This document shows positions 25,295 to 33,531 of a DNA stretch of 64,000 bases, in pieces. The translations under genes were made by a program, and so were the position numbers. A model generated the notes under the pieces. The model saw nothing but the letters and a program-made list of their open reading frames with translations. It had not been told where the DNA came from and did not search any database. Source of the stretch: Sphingobacteriaceae bacterium (GTDB lineage: Bacteria; Bacteroidota; Bacteroidia; B-17B0; Aurantibacillaceae); NCBI GenBank assembly GCA_002319075.1, contig NVQB01000001.1:1116001-1180000 (forward strand), in the 5' to 3' direction. Positions within the stretch are counted from its first letter, which is position 1. Every line of letters begins with the position of its first letter.

Positions 25295-26977
25295 CTACTT
25301 AATCTCTATGGAATAAAGTACATTTTTCTTTTTTCTTCTTTCAGAACTAATAAGATTTGTATGACCTCCATTCACAAATTCGCGAACCGAAAATCTGGTT
25401 TTATAATCTTCAATTTCTCCAAGATTGTACTTTTTTACGTTACCGTTTGCACTCACCGTTACCCCATTTAAAAAACCTCCACGACCATCCTGGTGCCACT
25501 TCGGAGCCTCATCTACAGGCAGATTAAAGTTTTTCAAATTATCCACATAAAAAATATGAAGATCATTGTTTGATGTCATTAAAGTATTAATAGAAATCCC
25601 GGGACCATAAGCACCGGCGGAGTGCTGTGCTTTCGGAATTTTTTTAACCCAGTCTAATTTTCCGCCTGATCCGATGGCCAATATAAAAACGTCAAGCGCA
25701 TAAGTATCATATTTTGTTCTCATACACTTACAACCTGCGTCATAATAAGTAGATACAACAGTGTAGTATTGTTCAGCCACTATACGAGTAGAGCCATCTG
25801 AATTCGTAAAGATAGAATTGATCTCAAGATTTGTAATCCCTAAATCAAAATCGTCATCCTTCCTCTCCTTCTTCTCAATTTTTCTTCTCTCTTTGTCAGA
25901 TGTAAAGGCTTTAATCACCTCCGCTGGAATTTCGAAATATCCCCCATTTATTTTAGTAAAAGTTCCCTTTTCATTGTCCATCTTAACCATATAAGCGCCA
26001 TCAACAGGCTTATTCAGACCTTTGGAATAAAAACCGGTTATAGCGATAGCATGTGTTGCATCTTCATATATCCACGCTTCGGTAGGAAAGCGATTATTAT
26101 CCAACTGAATTTTATTCATTTTCGCCGCTTTTTTTCCTTTTTCGTAAATTAAGACTTCAAAATGGTAATTTGGTTTCTCTTTATCTTTTCTTCCCTCTTT
26201 TGCATTATCGCCTTCATAAACTTTGGCAAGAAGATAAACCGATCCATCATCTGCAAGAATAAACCCTAAATTATCCATCTTAGCTTCCACGTATGGCATT
26301 TCATATTCTCCGCCCCAAAGCTTGCTTAGGTTCTCATCATATACATGAATTCCTACAATTTCTTTGTTTATAGCATCTTTTCTCTCCTTAGGCTTTAACG
26401 AATAGGTATATAGAAATTTCGTTTTATCTTCCGATATTTTTAAATCATAACCACCCATACTGCCATTGTAACCATATGCCGGTATGCCGTATGCAAAGCT
26501 GTAGCCCATGCCCCATCCTCCATTAATAAGGACTTTATCCGACGATTTAAAAAGACTCTTTGCACTTCCTGTAAAACTTAAAGTTTTAGGATTAAATTCA
26601 AGAGCGGCAATACCTTCTTTATCTTCCTCTCTGAATACTTCGCGGGCAAATAAATAGGTTTTGTTTTTGAATTTTACGAAGCTGTTAAAATTTGAACGCT
26701 CACTGAATTTTCCTTCTATATCAACCGTGTTTTCAGTTTCATACTTTAAATCGTTCGAAAATTTTTGAAAATTGAAAGACCTCAGATCCCTCATGTTCAC
26801 CTGGATAATTCCATAATCTCCGTATGGAATCGGATTAGCGACAAGATGTTTTTTCGGTGATTTAAATTCAATAGAATTTCTAACAGCATACGGACCTTCC
26901 ATATGTTGCGGTTTTTGAGCTTGTACAGTTTTACATAATGCAAGCGAGAGGCACGTAGCCATCAGTGTTTTGTTCAT
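25295..26977 (-). CDS. large secreted protein of unknown function, probably beta-propeller
   Basis: 560 residues from the ATG at 26977. That start gives a standard signal peptide (MNKTLMATCLSLALC, ending VQAQ). A longer frame from 27031 would put 18 extra residues ahead of the signal. Repeated strand patterns such as KTYLFAREVF, KTKFLYTYSLKP, GSVYLLAKVYEG, STRIVAEQYYTVV and DLHIFYVDNL suggest a propeller of about seven blades. There is a lysine/glutamate-rich loop (KAFTSDKERRKIEKKERKDDD). No catalytic motif is seen. It converges on the 24625 gene and is not near obvious partners. Confidence 0.65.
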   Translation of the reverse strand: MNKTLMATCLSLALCKTVQAQKPQHMEGPYAVRNSIEFKSPKKHLVANPIPYGDYGIIQVNMRDLRSFNFQKFSNDLKYETENTVDIEGKFSERSNFNSFVKFKNKTYLFAREVFREEDKEGIAALEFNPKTLSFTGSAKSLFKSSDKVLINGGWGMGYSFAYGIPAYGYNGSMGGYDLKISEDKTKFLYTYSLKPKERKDAINKEIVGIHVYDENLSKLWGGEYEMPYVEAKMDNLGFILADDGSVYLLAKVYEGDNAKEGRKDKEKPNYHFEVLIYEKGKKAAKMNKIQLDNNRFPTEAWIYEDATHAIAITGFYSKGLNKPVDGAYMVKMDNEKGTFTKINGGYFEIPAEVIKAFTSDKERRKIEKKERKDDDFDLGITNLEINSIFTNSDGSTRIVAEQYYTVVSTYYDAGCKCMRTKYDTYALDVFILAIGSGGKLDWVKKIPKAQHSAGAYGPGISINTLMTSNNDLHIFYVDNLKNFNLPVDEAPKWHQDGRGGFLNGVTVSANGNVKKYNLGEIEDYKTRFSVREFVNGGHTNLISSERRKKKNVLYSIEIK

Positions 26978-27144
26978 TGGTTGTGTGAATTTTGAGTTGT
27001 GGCTAAAAGTAGTTAAAATTTTCCGAGACACACGAAAAATTCATCTCTCCATAAAACAAAAACAATCTTGCCGTCTTTAAAATTTAGAAGTTGTTGCGCG
27101 GGCTTGCATTTTGTTGGGTTATTTGGTGATGCCTTATTAAATTA

Positions 27145-27173
27145 TTTGAAACACGAAACAATTTTTATATTTA
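27145..27173 (+). promoter_or_regulatory. promoter of the 27200 gene
   Basis: TTTG (27145-27148), 17-bp spacer, TATATTTA (27166-27173). It implies transcription from about 27180 and therefore rules out the first possible start codon (TTG at 27068) for the downstream gene. Confidence 0.6.
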
Positions 27174-27199
27174 CGGGCAATAGTAATACCCATGCAAAA

Positions 27200-28042
27200 T
27201 TGAAAACACGCGCTCTAATTCTGCTCATCACTTTTCTAGTCTGTCATAAGTTTGGCTCGGCACAAGAGCGCCTTAGTTTTTGCACTTATAAAGACGCTTT
27301 GATTGAAGTAAATGAGTGCGTTATACTTTTGAAAGATACCTATACACGAAAAAATTTATTTACGCGAACTACTGTTTACTTTACAAATCCAACCGATAAC
27401 TTTGTAATTCTGGATACTAAAAATATTTTTTTGAGCTCGGACAAAAAAAGTAAATTATCTGGTAAATACGATCGGCTGATTATTATTGCTCCCCATTATA
27501 CAAGAAAATTTTACCTCAAGTTTCCCGCGAAAACTTTTATGAACGACAGTATTTGTTTCGATTTTAGCAGAATGGATATTTCAAATGGCCCTGGCAAAGG
27601 ATACGAAGCACAAGAAATACCTGCAAAGACAGATAATACAATGACGTGGGACAACCTAACGCTTCACATTCTTGAAAAAAAACGGGCGGACGAAAATTAC
27701 ATTCTCAAACTTCAAATAAATTATAAAGGGAGTGGCTTCTTAGCTGTGGATGAAAAAAAAGTTAGCATGAAATTTTCTCACCGCGAGCAACTTTGTATCA
27801 ATAGCTCTATCTATCCTGCTCATTTCTATTTCAGTGCCGGACCTACAAATGAAATTCTTACTGTTGCCTTTCCGATAAACTGTTATGTAGCGGAAGATCG
27901 CGATAAAGTTCTTTTTTTGAAAGACGTATTTACTGAATATCCGGTGGCATTAAAACCCGGAGGTAGAATTATTTTGAAAATTTCGGAAGACAGTGCGCTG
28001 CATCTGGATGACAAAGAGGAAGAAAAAGGGGAGAAAAACTAA
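27200..28042 (+). CDS. secreted protein of unknown function
   Basis: 280 residues from a TTG at 27200. This start gives a good signal peptide (KTRALILLITFLVCHKFGSAQ) and lies about 27 bp after a promoter. An upstream frame opening at 27068 has no promoter ahead of it and a poor N-terminus. The mature protein has two beta-rich segments: CTYKDALIEVNECVILLKD with FVILDTKNIFLSS, then NLTLHILEKKRADENYILKLQINYKGSG. It ends in an acidic-basic tail (DKEEEKGEKN). It has no motif I recognise. Convergent with the YdcF-like gene, 14 bp away. Confidence 0.55.
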   Translation: MKTRALILLITFLVCHKFGSAQERLSFCTYKDALIEVNECVILLKDTYTRKNLFTRTTVYFTNPTDNFVILDTKNIFLSSDKKSKLSGKYDRLIIIAPHYTRKFYLKFPAKTFMNDSICFDFSRMDISNGPGKGYEAQEIPAKTDNTMTWDNLTLHILEKKRADENYILKLQINYKGSGFLAVDEKKVSMKFSHREQLCINSSIYPAHFYFSAGPTNEILTVAFPINCYVAEDRDKVLFLKDVFTEYPVALKPGGRIILKISEDSALHLDDKEEEKGEKN

Positions 28043-28056
28043 ATGAAGTTGCTTTC

Positions 28057-28716
28057 TTAATCCTTCTTTTCGTAATCAATATTCCTTCCCATAGTGCCCC
28101 TGAAACGTTTCCATTTTCCTTCGCGTTGGGTGATGGGCACGAATTCTTTTACTTTAAAATCCTGGTACTTTACGGCGGGCGTATCGTGCGACAAAATTCG
28201 CACTGTGTCAAATATCGCGGGTAAAAAATAAACCTCTTTGTGTGTTTTTCTTTTCGCAAAACGGTAAAGCAATTTTGACTGAAACGGATCGCTGCAAACG
28301 GCTATAGATTTGAATCCATTACGTTTTGCCAGCTTATACCCGTACCATACATTTTCGGTGCTGTGTTCTGCTTTGTCTTCCACAATAATATGTTCGCGTG
28401 GAACGCCCATAGCGACGAGGTACTCAGCCATAATTACACCTTCCACATAGGGCGTGTAAACAGAACTTCCGCTGGTAATAATGTTTTTTGCTATGCCTTT
28501 ATCATATAAGTGCTTTGCCCATATCAGGCGCAGCTGCAACACTTTATCCCAGGCTGGTTCTACAAACTGAATTCCAGGAACGATAATAGCATCATACTGT
28601 GCGTGGGCTCTGAGTGCCCTGCGCTCCATTCCCCTCGCCGAGGGTTTAAATAAGAGACAACTACTTAGAAAAATAAAAATTGCACCTAGAAGAAAAATGA
28701 TCAGTAAACGGTTCAT
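28057..28716 (-). CDS. YdcF/SanA-family (DUF218) protein, probable lipoprotein
   Basis: 219 residues from the ATG at 28716 (a TTG two codons earlier is possible). The N-terminus is a lipoprotein-like signal (IIFLLGAIFIFLSSC20). The DUF218 domain shows DAIIVPGIQFVEP, LYDKGIAKNIITSGSSVYTPYVEGVIMAEYLVAMGVP, IVEDKAEHSTENVWYG and IAVCSDPFQS. Members such as SanA and ElyC act on the cell envelope, but their chemistry is unclear. The stop is 14 bp from the halogenase gene end upstream on the same strand, so it may be the last gene of that operon. Confidence 0.75.
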   Translation of the reverse strand: MNRLLIIFLLGAIFIFLSSCLLFKPSARGMERRALRAHAQYDAIIVPGIQFVEPAWDKVLQLRLIWAKHLYDKGIAKNIITSGSSVYTPYVEGVIMAEYLVAMGVPREHIIVEDKAEHSTENVWYGYKLAKRNGFKSIAVCSDPFQSKLLYRFAKRKTHKEVYFLPAIFDTVRILSHDTPAVKYQDFKVKEFVPITQREGKWKRFRGTMGRNIDYEKKD

Positions 28717-28736
28717 ACCCAACCAAGGTACGAAAT

Positions 28737-29975
28737 TTAATTTATTACTTTTCTGTGACGGATAATTTTCGCCAGGGAAGCAATGGCCTTGTCGTGTTTT
28801 TTCACGAATGGATTTTCAAGATCCCAAACATACCCTGCTAATACCGAACAAATTTGTTTTTTAAATTCGGGATCCGGATTTTCAGAAAAGAAAACATCGT
28901 GAAGATCACCTGTGTACCAGGCCGCCACGTAAGAACGGAAAGTGTTTATTCCTTGCATCATGTGATCGGTGTATTGCGTTTGCCAGTCGACAGATTTTCC
29001 ATTTAAAAAATCGCAAACAAGTTTACCTGCTTTATTTCCTGATTCCATGGCGAAAGTAACACCTGAAGAAAAAATAGGATCTAAAAATTCTGTAGCATTT
29101 CCACAAAGCACAAAACCGTCTCCAAATAATTGTTTGGTGGAAATCGCATACCCTTCAATGCTGCGCGGTTCAAACATCATTTCTGCATCACTAAAACGCT
29201 CTCTTGTATTATCGTCCTTATGAATGATGGCTTTCATTCTTTCAGTAGGATCTTGTGGCAGATCCTTGTAAAATTCGGGATCAGCAACAAACCCAACGGA
29301 TGTCACCCCATTTGAAAAAGGAATGATCCAGATCCAGGTACGGGGCTCATGCACCACAACCGTTATACGATTGCCATCCACACCCTCAGGACGTTTCAGA
29401 TCTTTAAAGTGAGTGAAATGTGTTTTACGGGGCTCAAAATTTGAAGGTTTATCCAAATTAAACATACGGGGAATCACTCTTCCGTAGCCACTTGCATCAA
29501 CAATATATTTTGCTTCTATGTGTTTTTCTTTGCCTTCTTTATCTACAACAGTTGTTACAGAATCCGTTCCGTGAAATTCAATTTTAGTAACTGCTGTTTC
29601 GTGTTCCACATCAACTCCCATTGAAGCAACGGTTTGCGAAAGAATCTGATCAAATTGACTGCGTGGCACTTGCCAGGTCCAGTTCCAGCCTTCGCTAAAC
29701 TGATCTGTAAAATTAAAATCGCAAATTTCCTTACCGCGAACAAATTTGGCACCGAATTTTTCCTGGAACCCGGCTTTTTTTACCGCTTCCAGCAATCCTG
29801 CTTCATCCAGGTGATCCATCACACGTGGCAGTAAACTTTCGCCGATAACAAAGCGAGGAAATTTTTCTTTCTCCACAACCTTTACTTTAAATCCTTGTTT
29901 GTTTATCATAGAACTGGCTATGCAGCCCGCAGGGCCTGCACCAATTACTAACACATCCACCTTTTCTATTTGCAT
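28737..29975 (-). CDS. flavin-dependent halogenase-like FAD oxidoreductase
   Basis: 412 residues. FAD-binding GAGPAG (12-17), the GESLLPR loop (45-51), K73 in EKFGAKF at the place of the catalytic lysine of flavin halogenases, and W214-I-W216-I-I218-P219, a match to the WxWxIP motif that separates halogenases from monooxygenases. A VDASGYGR strand and LCGNATEFLDPIFSSG at the second FAD motif follow. It is most like the phenol/carrier-bound substrate branch, not the tryptophan halogenases, which are about 520 residues. It overlaps the upstream methyltransferase gene by 1 bp and is transcribed away from the tyrosine ammonia-lyase. Chlorinated flexirubins are known, so ring chlorination is the likely role. 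Geranylgeranyl reductase-type oxidoreductase is the alternative. Confidence 0.78.
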   Translation of the reverse strand: MQIEKVDVLVIGAGPAGCIASSMINKQGFKVKVVEKEKFPRFVIGESLLPRVMDHLDEAGLLEAVKKAGFQEKFGAKFVRGKEICDFNFTDQFSEGWNWTWQVPRSQFDQILSQTVASMGVDVEHETAVTKIEFHGTDSVTTVVDKEGKEKHIEAKYIVDASGYGRVIPRMFNLDKPSNFEPRKTHFTHFKDLKRPEGVDGNRITVVVHEPRTWIWIIPFSNGVTSVGFVADPEFYKDLPQDPTERMKAIIHKDDNTRERFSDAEMMFEPRSIEGYAISTKQLFGDGFVLCGNATEFLDPIFSSGVTFAMESGNKAGKLVCDFLNGKSVDWQTQYTDHMMQGINTFRSYVAAWYTGDLHDVFFSENPDPEFKKQICSVLAGYVWDLENPFVKKHDKAIASLAKIIRHRKVIN

Positions 29976-31054
29976 TATTTTATTTTTTTACACTTTAATA
30001 AAGAATGACTTACGCCAATATTATCGATCTGTTCAACAACTTCCAGCCCAGATTGTTTAATTAAATTTAAAAACACTTTGCTGTCGTACATTTGACTGTT
30101 ACCGTTAGCCATGGCTGTAAAATATAACGAAGTCATCTGCAAACAAAATGCCGAGGCACTAAAACGCTGTTTGTCCCAAAATAGCTCGAGAATATAAACA
30201 TAACCATCATCTGCCAGTGCAGCGGTGCAACGCGTTAAAATCGAAACAATTTCCGCATCCGAAAAACAATCCAGAAACTGGCTCATCCAAATACCGTCGC
30301 AATCTTTTGGAAACACGGTATCTTGTTTAAGAATATCAGCTTCGTGAAAATCTATACGGTGTGAAAGTCCTTTGCTGGCTATATTTTCGCGGGCCATCCT
30401 CGTCTGTCCGGGAAGATCCATGATGGTCATTTTAACATCGGGTGAATAGTTTGCACAGGCTATAGACCATTTTCCTGTATTGCCACCAATATCAAGAATA
30501 CGTTTTGGTTTATGGTCGAGCACATGAGGTAAAACCTGTTCGAATGCATTATCAGAATAATAGTGATCAAATTTAAACCAGCTTTCTTTGGCAGGTTCCG
30601 GAAAAGTGGAAAGTCCTTCGTAAAGGGTTTTCCAGTCACCCAACTCCTTTAAACCTTCCGGCTTACCTTTTTCTAAACTTTTATCAAGATGTGCTAATCC
30701 TTTATAACACACATCGTTTGTAAAATCAAGATTCACACGGGTTAATTCGTCATTTAAAATAAAATAACCGGTTTTTGTCAGAAAATATTTGTTTTCGCTG
30801 ATATACACCAAACCTATACCCAGGCCCGCTTCGAGCAATACTCTCACAGTGTAAGTTGGTAATTTAACTTTTTCAACTAAATCCTCCAGTGTAATGCCAA
30901 TTCTCCTGGTTTTCTCGATTTGCTGAAGTATTCCGTTGTCGCGCATGATGCGGCTTGCCTGAAACACCATGGGCGCAAAGGCGATCCATTGCGCATATTC
31001 TTTGGCCTCCAAAGCGTTGCGGGTGTCTGCTGTAAAAAATTCCATAGTTTTCAT
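29975..31054 (-). CDS. SAM-dependent methyltransferase, O-methyltransferase-like with N-terminal dimerisation domain
   Basis: 359 residues from ATG 31054; the TTG at 31081 would add 9 residues lying within or near the promoter. N-terminal winged-helix dimerisation domain (about 15-110; GITLEDLVEKVKLPTYTVRVLLEAG) and C-terminal Rossmann domain with SAM motif RILDIGGNTGKWS, MTIMDLPGQTRMA, RIDFHEADIL and WMSQFLDCFSDAE. This is the acetylserotonin/CrtF-like class. The usual catalytic His of plant-type O-methyltransferases is not evident (WMSQFLDCF in place of the LxxVLHxW pattern), so C-methylation is possible. It overlaps the halogenase and is divergent from the TAL gene. Methylation of the aryl ring of the pigment is the likely job. 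Confidence 0.78.
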   Translation of the reverse strand: MKTMEFFTADTRNALEAKEYAQWIAFAPMVFQASRIMRDNGILQQIEKTRRIGITLEDLVEKVKLPTYTVRVLLEAGLGIGLVYISENKYFLTKTGYFILNDELTRVNLDFTNDVCYKGLAHLDKSLEKGKPEGLKELGDWKTLYEGLSTFPEPAKESWFKFDHYYSDNAFEQVLPHVLDHKPKRILDIGGNTGKWSIACANYSPDVKMTIMDLPGQTRMARENIASKGLSHRIDFHEADILKQDTVFPKDCDGIWMSQFLDCFSDAEIVSILTRCTAALADDGYVYILELFWDKQRFSASAFCLQMTSLYFTAMANGNSQMYDSKVFLNLIKQSGLEVVEQIDNIGVSHSLLKCKKIK

Positions 31055-31067
31055 TGTGTAAAGAGGG

Positions 31068-31196
31068 TAAATATAAGACAAAGAAAAGCACTAAATCCTG
31101 ATAAATATCCGCTTTTTTCAAGACCACCGGCTTTGTTAATTTAGCCGCTTTTCAGCAAAAAGTTTTTGTATATTCGCGGTCCGATAATTAGCGGAC
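31068..31196. promoter_or_regulatory. divergent promoter region of the methyltransferase/halogenase and TAL operons
   Basis: Minus strand: TATATTTA at 31068-31075, 14 bp before the methyltransferase ATG. Plus strand: TATATTCG at 31169-31176, 40 bp before the TAL start. A small inverted repeat GTCCG (31179-31183) / CGGAC (31192-31196) lies in the expected 5' leader of the TAL transcript. The 161-bp gap is the natural control point for the pigment locus. No regulator gene lies next to it. Confidence 0.5.
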
Positions 31197-31215
31197 TTTA
31201 GCGTAAAAAAGAAGT

Positions 31216-32742
31216 ATGGTAAACCTGGGTGGCAGTAAATTAACTTTTAATGAATGTTATGATATTCTTGTACATAACAAATCCATTGAATTGAATGATA
31301 ACGCCATGTCGCATGTGTATCAAAGCTATTTCTTTTTAAAGGAATTTATAAAAGATAAACTGATTTACGGAGTTAACACAGGTTTTGGCCCGATGGCGCA
31401 GTATAAGATAAGCGACAAAGATCAGGCACAATTACAATACAACCTCATTCGCAGTCACTGTTCGGGTAGTGGCAATCCCATTGAACCTATAAATGTGAAA
31501 GCCCTTATGCTTGCCCGTTTAAGTACTTTAATGCGTGGTTATTCGGGCATTCATCCAGATGCTGTGATCTTATTAAAGGAGCTCATCAACCGCAATATTT
31601 ATCCTGTTATTTATGAGCACGGTGGCTTGGGCGCGAGTGGTGACCTGGTTCAGTTGGCACATTTAGCGCTTACTCTTATTGGAGAAGGTGAAGTGCATTA
31701 CAAAGGAGAAATTGCAGATACAGCAGAAGTTTTTAAAAAAGAAGGAATTACTGCACTTACTGTTCATATTCGCGAGGGATTAGCCCTAATGAATGGAACT
31801 TCAGCCATGTGTGGCATTGGATTGATCAATCTTATTCACGCAAAAAACCTGGTTAAGCATTCGGTTGCCGCTACCAGTATGATAGTAGAAATGGTTCAGT
31901 CTTATGACGATCACTTTTCAAATGAATTAAACTCCGTAAAATATCACGCGGGACAAAATAAAATAGCTAAAGAAATGCAGGACTTTCTGCAGGACAGTAA
32001 GCTTATTAAAAAACGCGAAAAGCATTTATACCACGCTCCTATTAAAGAAAACATTCTTAAAGATAAAGTTCAGGAATATTACTCTATTCGTTGTGTGCCG
32101 CAAATCTTAGGGCCGGTGCACGACACCATAGCTTACGCGGAAGAAGTTATTATAAACGAGATTAACTCCGTTAACGATAATCCCATCATTGATTACGAAA
32201 ACAAAAACGTTTTTCACGGTGGTAATTTTCATGGAGATTACGCCGCGCTTGAAATGGATAAGCTGAAGATTGTTATGACCAAGCTTTCTATGCTTTGCGA
32301 ACGTCAACTGAATTTTTTACTGAACGACAAACTGAACGGCATTTTACCGCCTTTTATAAATCTTGGTACAATTGGTTTAAACCTTGGAATTCAGGGTGTA
32401 CAATTTACCGCCACCTCCACAACGGCAGAAAATCAAACTTTGAGTTTTCCAATGTATGTGCACAGCATTCCCAGTAATAACGATAACCAGGATATTGTGA
32501 GTATGGGTGCAAATGCCGCTTTAATCACTCAAAAAGTCATTAACAATTCTTACGAAGTTATTGCGATAGAATTTCTTGCCTTGATACAAGCTTTGGATTA
32601 CCTGGAATTTTTACCGAAAATTTCAAAAAAAGCGCGTAATTATTACGAAGAGTTGCGTGTTTTAGTGCCAACATTTAAAGACGACAGCATTCGTTATAAA
32701 GAACAAAAGAAGATCGTTACCTATTTAAAAAGCAAAATTTAA
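31216..32742 (+). CDS. tyrosine ammonia-lyase, aromatic amino acid lyase (HAL/PAL/TAL) family
   Basis: 508 residues. The MIO cofactor triad A140-S141-G142 lies in GGLGASGDLVQLAHL. Other marks are YGVNTGFGPMAQY, NLIRSHCSGSG, MNGTSAMCG, VQEYYSIRCVPQILGP, SVNDNPIID, GGNFHGDY and TATSTTAENQ. The S80-H81 selectivity pair and the GFGPMAQY segment match what I recall of the Flavobacterium johnsoniae tyrosine ammonia-lyase. That enzyme prefers tyrosine despite a histidase-like pair. It should turn L-tyrosine into 4-hydroxycinnamate, the aryl starter of flexirubin. Histidine degradation is unlikely, since no hutU, hutI or hutG is present. It heads the main pigment operon. Confidence 0.9.
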   Translation: MVNLGGSKLTFNECYDILVHNKSIELNDNAMSHVYQSYFFLKEFIKDKLIYGVNTGFGPMAQYKISDKDQAQLQYNLIRSHCSGSGNPIEPINVKALMLARLSTLMRGYSGIHPDAVILLKELINRNIYPVIYEHGGLGASGDLVQLAHLALTLIGEGEVHYKGEIADTAEVFKKEGITALTVHIREGLALMNGTSAMCGIGLINLIHAKNLVKHSVAATSMIVEMVQSYDDHFSNELNSVKYHAGQNKIAKEMQDFLQDSKLIKKREKHLYHAPIKENILKDKVQEYYSIRCVPQILGPVHDTIAYAEEVIINEINSVNDNPIIDYENKNVFHGGNFHGDYAALEMDKLKIVMTKLSMLCERQLNFLLNDKLNGILPPFINLGTIGLNLGIQGVQFTATSTTAENQTLSFPMYVHSIPSNNDNQDIVSMGANAALITQKVINNSYEVIAIEFLALIQALDYLEFLPKISKKARNYYEELRVLVPTFKDDSIRYKEQKKIVTYLKSKI

Positions 32743-32794
32743 TCCGTAAAATATAAATTCGTTAAATTTGTATTAAGTAAGCACTAAAAAAACT

Positions 32795-33526
32795 ATGACA
32801 AAATTTGCTTTGGTTACTGGAGGCTCGAGAGGTATTGGCAGAGCTGTTTGCCTTACTTTGGCCGAAATGGGCTATAATATTCTGGTAAACTACCAATCTA
32901 ACGAGGAAGAGGCCAATAAAACTCTAGCCCTTGTAAAAGAAAAAGGAGTGACCGGAGAAATTATGAAATTTGATGTTTCAAAATTAGATCAGGTTACTGC
33001 AGTTTTAGATACATGGATGCAAGCCAATAAAGACAAAGAAATTGAAGTACTCGTAAACAACGCCGGTATCCGTAAAGATAACCTGATGATGTGGATGAGT
33101 GATACCGAATGGCACTCCGTAATGGATATAGCCGTAGATGGGTTCTTCTATGTAACACGACTGGTAATTAAGAACATGCTCGTTAAAAAACACGGTCGTG
33201 TAATCAATATTGTTTCTCTTTCAGGATTAAAAGGGTTGCCCGGACAGACTAATTATTCAGCTTCTAAAGCAGCTGTAATAGGCGCTACCAAAGCCCTCTC
33301 GCAGGAAGTTGGCCGTCGTGGCATTACTGTAAATGCTGTGGCTCCCGGTTTTATTAAAACAGAAATGACACAGGACCTGAACGAAAAAGATTTTAAATCA
33401 TTGATACCAATGAACCGTTTTGGAGAAGTACAGGAAGTAGCCGACGTTGTAGGCTGGCTGGCTTCCTCTAAAGCGACGTATGTTACAGGACAGGTTATTT
33501 CTGTAAACGGAGGATTATATTCTTAG
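32795..33526 (+). CDS. fabG: 3-oxoacyl-ACP reductase (FabG-like SDR)
   Basis: 243 residues, short-chain dehydrogenase. NADP-binding TGGSRGIGRA (about 8-17), NNAGIRKDN, active-site S...Y-S-A-S-K (YSASKAAVIGATKALS) and the PGFIKTEMT loop. It should reduce the 3-keto group in each cycle of polyene building, as ApeQ does in aryl polyene clusters. A -7 element TAAATTTG (32763-32770) suggests an extra promoter, though read-through from TAL is likely. It is 5 bp from the next ketosynthase gene. This could also be the cell's general FabG, but its place argues for a dedicated one. Confidence 0.88.
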   Translation: MTKFALVTGGSRGIGRAVCLTLAEMGYNILVNYQSNEEEANKTLALVKEKGVTGEIMKFDVSKLDQVTAVLDTWMQANKDKEIEVLVNNAGIRKDNLMMWMSDTEWHSVMDIAVDGFFYVTRLVIKNMLVKKHGRVINIVSLSGLKGLPGQTNYSASKAAVIGATKALSQEVGRRGITVNAVAPGFIKTEMTQDLNEKDFKSLIPMNRFGEVQEVADVVGWLASSKATYVTGQVISVNGGLYS

Positions 33527-33531
33527 ACAAG

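Noticed and set aside
27068-27199. N-terminal extension of the 27200 protein
   Set aside because: A TTTG-N17-TATATTTA promoter lies inside it, and the real signal peptide starts at 27200.
31216-32742. Histidine ammonia-lyase of the hut pathway
   Set aside because: No other hut genes are present, and the neighbours are pigment genes; the sequence matches the Bacteroidota tyrosine lyases.
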